In this document: in pieces, positions 5,913 to 8,256 of the stretch
Layout of the letters: each line of letters starts with the position of its first letter
How positions within the stretch are numbered: the first letter of the stretch is position 1
From: an uncultured Actinomyces sp.
Lineage (GTDB): Bacteria; Actinomycetota; Actinomycetes; Actinomycetales; Actinomycetaceae
Length of the DNA: 8,256 nucleotides
NCBI GenBank assembly: GCA_902773415.1
Contig: CACYEE010000152.1
Span: 1-8,256, forward strand
Direction: 5' to 3'
Notes under the pieces: generated by a model
Told to the model about the DNA's origin: nothing
Databases searched by the model: none
Seen by the model: the letters and a program-made list of their open reading frames with translations, nothing else
Position numbers and translations under genes: made by a program

Positions 5913-7874
5913 ATGCCATTGATTGATGGGATTGCCGGTCCGGACGACCTCAAGGGGATGAGGCCGGCGGAGCTCGAAGAACTCGCTGCGGAGATTCGCG
6001 GCTTCCTTGTGGAGAACGTTTCGCGGACGGGCGGGCATCTTGGTCCGAATCTCGGGGTCGTCGAACTCACCATCGCCCTGCACCGCGTCTTCGATTCTCC
6101 GTCGGATATCCTCGTTTTCGACACCGGGCATCAGAGCTACGTCCACAAGATCCTTACCGGTCGCCACGATTTCTCCAGTCTCCGCCAGGAAGGCGGACTT
6201 TCGGGATACCCTGCACGGTCGGAATCCCCGCATGACGTTGTCGAGAACTCTCATGCGACAACGGCCCTTTCGTGGGCCGACGGCATTGCGCGCGGATTCC
6301 AGATGGACGGAAACACGGACAGGCGCGTCGTCGCAGTCATCGGCGACGGCGCCATGACCGGCGGCATGGCCTGGGAAGCCCTCAACAACATCGCCCAGGA
6401 CTCGGAACGGCCCATCGTCATTGTCCTCAACGACAACGGCCGTTCCTACGCGCCCACCGTCGGAGGCATCGTGCGCCGTCTCGAACCGGTGAGGCGCCTG
6501 GACGAGCTGCGTGTCAACAAGAACTACGAAAACCTCCTCGACTGGACGAAAAGGCGTTCGTACGAGGCGGGCATGGGCGGCAAGGTCGCCTACGGAGTGC
6601 TCCATTCCTTCAAGAAGTCCATCAAGGACATGCTCATCGATGCAGGAGTCTTCGATTATCTCGGAATGAAATACATCGGCCCGGTTGACGGCCACCGCAT
6701 CGGGGACCTCATCGAGGCCTTCACTCTCGCGAAGGCATACGGCGGGCCGATCGTCGTCCACGCGATTACCGAAAAAGGCCGCGGATACGAGCCGGCCGAA
6801 CTCAACAAGGCCGATCATTTCCACGCCATCGGCCAGATCCATCCCGAAACCGGCCTGCCCATCGTTCACGAACGTTTCGGATGGACCTCCGTCTTTGCCG
6901 AAGAAATGCGTGAAGCGGCCAGAAAGGACAAGTCGCTCGTAGGAATCACGGCAGCGATGCTCGAACCGGTCGGGCTCGGACCGATGAAGAAGGAGTTTCC
7001 GAAGCGGGTCATCGACGTCGGCATTGCGGAACAGCATGCGGTCACGATGGCCGCCGGGCTCGCCCATCAGGGCTACCATCCGGTGCTGGCCCTCTACGCG
7101 ACCTTCCTCAACCGGGGATTCGACCAGCTTCTCATGGACGTCGCCCTTCATCGCGCGCCCGTCACCGTCATGCTTGACCGTTCCGGGGTCACCGGCTCCG
7201 ACGGGCCCTCCCACAACGGCATGTGGGACCTGTCGCTCGGCGCGATGATTCCCGGCCTGAAAGTCGGCGCGCCGAGAGACGGGGCGAGGCTGCGCGCCCT
7301 CTTCCGCGAAGCGATCGCGACGAAGGACGGCCCGACGCTCATCCGCTACCCGAAGGGAGCGTTGCCGGAGGATATCGAACCCGTCAAGGAGCTTGGTTTC
7401 TGCGACGTTGTCCATGCCCCTTCCGACGGTTCGAGCGCCGTCGGCTTGCCGCGTGTGGCGGTTGTCGCCGTCGGCTCTTTCGTGCGCGAGGCGATGAAGG
7501 CCGCAGGAGAAGCCGAATCCCGTGCGGCAGTGACGGTCCTCGACCCGAAATGGGTTCTTCCCGTCAGCGACGATCTTGTCGCCTATCTGGCGGGGTTCGA
7601 CGGCGTGGCGATTGTCGAGGACGGTCTTGTCGACGGGGGAGTAGGATCCGAGGTTGTCCTGGGACTCGCGGGGGCCGGGGCGGTTCTCCCTGTCGAATGC
7701 GTGGGAATCTCGAAGCGTTTCCTCGGCACCGCAACCCGCGATTCGATTCTCGGTGCGGAGAACATGCTCTCGTCGGATATCGCGGATGCGATCGGGCGGA
7801 TTGCGGCGCGGCCGACCGCCGGGGCGGCGAAGGACAACGAGGAGACTTCCGGGCTTCGCGCTCTCAGGAGCTGA
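5913..7874 (+). CDS. dxs: 1-deoxy-D-xylulose-5-phosphate synthase
   Basis: A complete 653-residue, thiamine-diphosphate-dependent cytoplasmic enzyme. It condenses pyruvate with glyceraldehyde 3-phosphate to make DXP, the first step of the MEP isoprenoid pathway. The N-terminal domain has 'GGHLGPNLGVVEL' (H42) and 'DTGHQSYVHKILTGR' (70-84). The ThDP/Mg motif starts with 'GDGAMTGG' (144-151) and ends with 'VLNDNGRSYAPTVGG' (N173, N175). The middle pyrimidine-binding domain has 'GIAEQHAVTMAAG' with catalytic E373, equivalent to E. coli E370. It also has 'DRSGVTGSDGPSHNG' (R423, D430, H434), matching E. coli R420, D427 and H431. The C-terminal transketolase domain (about 505-630) includes 'LDPKWVLPVS' and 'EDGLVDGGVGSEV'. 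E. coli Dxs has about 620 residues; the excess is largely a polar C-terminal tail. The start is fixed by an in-frame stop at 5901-5903, and 'MPLIDGIAGPDDLK' matches the usual Dxs beginning. It lies 74 bp after acnA, has its own probable promoter, and converges with the RNase D-like gene. Confidence 0.97.
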   Translation: MPLIDGIAGPDDLKGMRPAELEELAAEIRGFLVENVSRTGGHLGPNLGVVELTIALHRVFDSPSDILVFDTGHQSYVHKILTGRHDFSSLRQEGGLSGYPARSESPHDVVENSHATTALSWADGIARGFQMDGNTDRRVVAVIGDGAMTGGMAWEALNNIAQDSERPIVIVLNDNGRSYAPTVGGIVRRLEPVRRLDELRVNKNYENLLDWTKRRSYEAGMGGKVAYGVLHSFKKSIKDMLIDAGVFDYLGMKYIGPVDGHRIGDLIEAFTLAKAYGGPIVVHAITEKGRGYEPAELNKADHFHAIGQIHPETGLPIVHERFGWTSVFAEEMREAARKDKSLVGITAAMLEPVGLGPMKKEFPKRVIDVGIAEQHAVTMAAGLAHQGYHPVLALYATFLNRGFDQLLMDVALHRAPVTVMLDRSGVTGSDGPSHNGMWDLSLGAMIPGLKVGAPRDGARLRALFREAIATKDGPTLIRYPKGALPEDIEPVKELGFCDVVHAPSDGSSAVGLPRVAVVAVGSFVREAMKAAGEAESRAAVTVLDPKWVLPVSDDLVAYLAGFDGVAIVEDGLVDGGVGSEVVLGLAGAGAVLPVECVGISKRFLGTATRDSILGAENMLSSDIADAIGRIAARPTAGAAKDNEETSGLRALRS

Positions 7875-7896
7875 AACGTGCCAGCGGGTGCCGAGG

Positions 7897-7910
7897 GGCG
7901 GTGTCCCGCC
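7897..7910. terminator. Small GC hairpin between convergent dxs and RNase D genes, possible terminator
   Basis: GGCGG (7897-7901) pairs with CCGCC (7906-7910) around a TGTC loop, 22 bp after the dxs stop, and two G-U pairs could lengthen it. There is no T tract on either strand. A second short stem, TGCGA-GCC-TCGCA (7926-7938), lies four bases beyond the minus-strand stop of the RNase D gene and could serve that transcript. Position between converging genes is the main argument; the stems are weak for this GC content. Confidence 0.3.
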
Positions 7911-7941
7911 TTGCAACCGGTGCGCTGCGAGCCTCGCATGG

Positions 7942-8256
7942 CTAGATGTTCGCACGCTGCGCTGCGGCGACGATGTGGGGCGCGGCATTCTCGACCTGCC
8001 ACGGGCGCGCACCGAGCTTGGCAAGGAGAGCGGGAATGTCCGTCGGAGCGGTCCAGCCCTCCCAGGCAAGCTGCTTCTGGCGGATGGGCTTGAGAAGAAC
8101 GTCCTGTCGGATGCCGAGTTCGTCGGCCCGCCGCAGTACGGACGAACGCACCACGGACCACCGTCGCGCCTCTTCGGGATGGGACTTCTCCCATCTGTGG
8201 ACGGGCGGAAAGCCGTCCCCCTGCTTCTTCACGAATGCGTCTGGCAGCTCGGAGTC
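7942..8256 (-). CDS. rnd: Ribonuclease D-like protein, C-terminal part (5' end outside window)
   Basis: The frame is open to the window edge and ends at TAG 7942-7944, giving the last 104 residues of a protein that begins beyond 8256. It resembles the C-terminal end of actinobacterial RNase D-like (DEDD exonuclease plus HRDC) proteins. There is the Pro-Arg-Trp segment 'FPPVHRWEKSHPEEARRW', then helices 'RSSVLRRADELGIRQDVLL' and 'LAWEGW', and a terminal 'LGARPWQVENAAPHIVAAA'. The exonuclease domain and its DEDD residues are outside the window, so activity cannot be judged. RNase D removes nucleotides from tRNA and other small RNA 3' ends. In Mycobacterium tuberculosis a gene of this type lies beside dxs1 (Rv2681/Rv2682c, from memory), which supports the call. 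A GTG at 8230-8232 is internal and not the real start. Confidence 0.8.
   Translation of the reverse strand, partial: DSELPDAFVKKQGDGFPPVHRWEKSHPEEARRWSVVRSSVLRRADELGIRQDVLLKPIRQKQLAWEGWTAPTDIPALLAKLGARPWQVENAAPHIVAAAQRANI

Noticed and set aside
4270..5919. A 549-codon open frame antisense to acnA
   Set aside because: It mirrors the strong C-ending codon bias of acnA, matches no family I recognise, and overlaps a certain gene over its whole length.
5787..8069. A 760-codon open frame antisense to dxs
   Set aside because: It spans dxs and part of the RNase D gene, its composition follows from the GC-rich sense codons, and it has no recognisable domain.

Overview
The window looks like ordinary chromosome from a high-GC Gram-positive actinobacterium. 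The G+C content is roughly 60-65% by eye, with strong C/G preference at third codon positions. The Rel, DUF349, aconitase, Dxs and RNase D sequences all read as actinobacterial. The DUF349 protein has the 'WGRVDDEGNVYLRSADGER' block I associate with actinobacterial members, and Dxs has 'NDNGRSYAPTVGG'. The long acidic, Ala/Pro-rich extension of the DUF349 protein and the overall style suggest a relative of Actinomyces or Actinotignum (Actinomycetaceae), but the genus is a guess.

Layout. 1-621 (+): C-terminal 206 residues of the stringent-response enzyme Rel, cut by the window edge. 665-1180 (-): a small protein resembling the conserved part of AbiEi-type antitoxin/DUF559-neighbour proteins, convergent with rel. 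1205-1249: a strong stem-loop, probably the terminator of the next gene. 1271-2905 (-): DUF349 protein with a disordered N-terminal extension. 2906-3180: divergent control region with a -10 box, two 10-bp palindromes 21 bp apart, and GC-rich hairpins next to both ribosome-binding sites. 3181-5838 (+): AcnA-type aconitase, complete. 5913-7874 (+): dxs, complete, with a promoter placed for a leaderless mRNA. 7942-8256 (-): C-terminal part of an RNase D-like protein, convergent with dxs.

How the genes relate. This is core metabolism rather than one pathway. Rel controls (p)ppGpp, AcnA interconverts citrate and isocitrate in the TCA cycle, Dxs starts the MEP isoprenoid pathway, and RNase D trims RNA 3' ends. 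I see no phage, transposon, CRISPR array, tRNA, rRNA or obvious novel multi-gene system.

The observations most worth a second look are regulatory: the paired palindromes and the SD-sequestering leader upstream of the DUF349 gene, the leaderless dxs start, and the stem-loop whose tip contains an exact DnaA-box sequence. The solitary antitoxin-like gene beside rel is the only accessory-looking gene.
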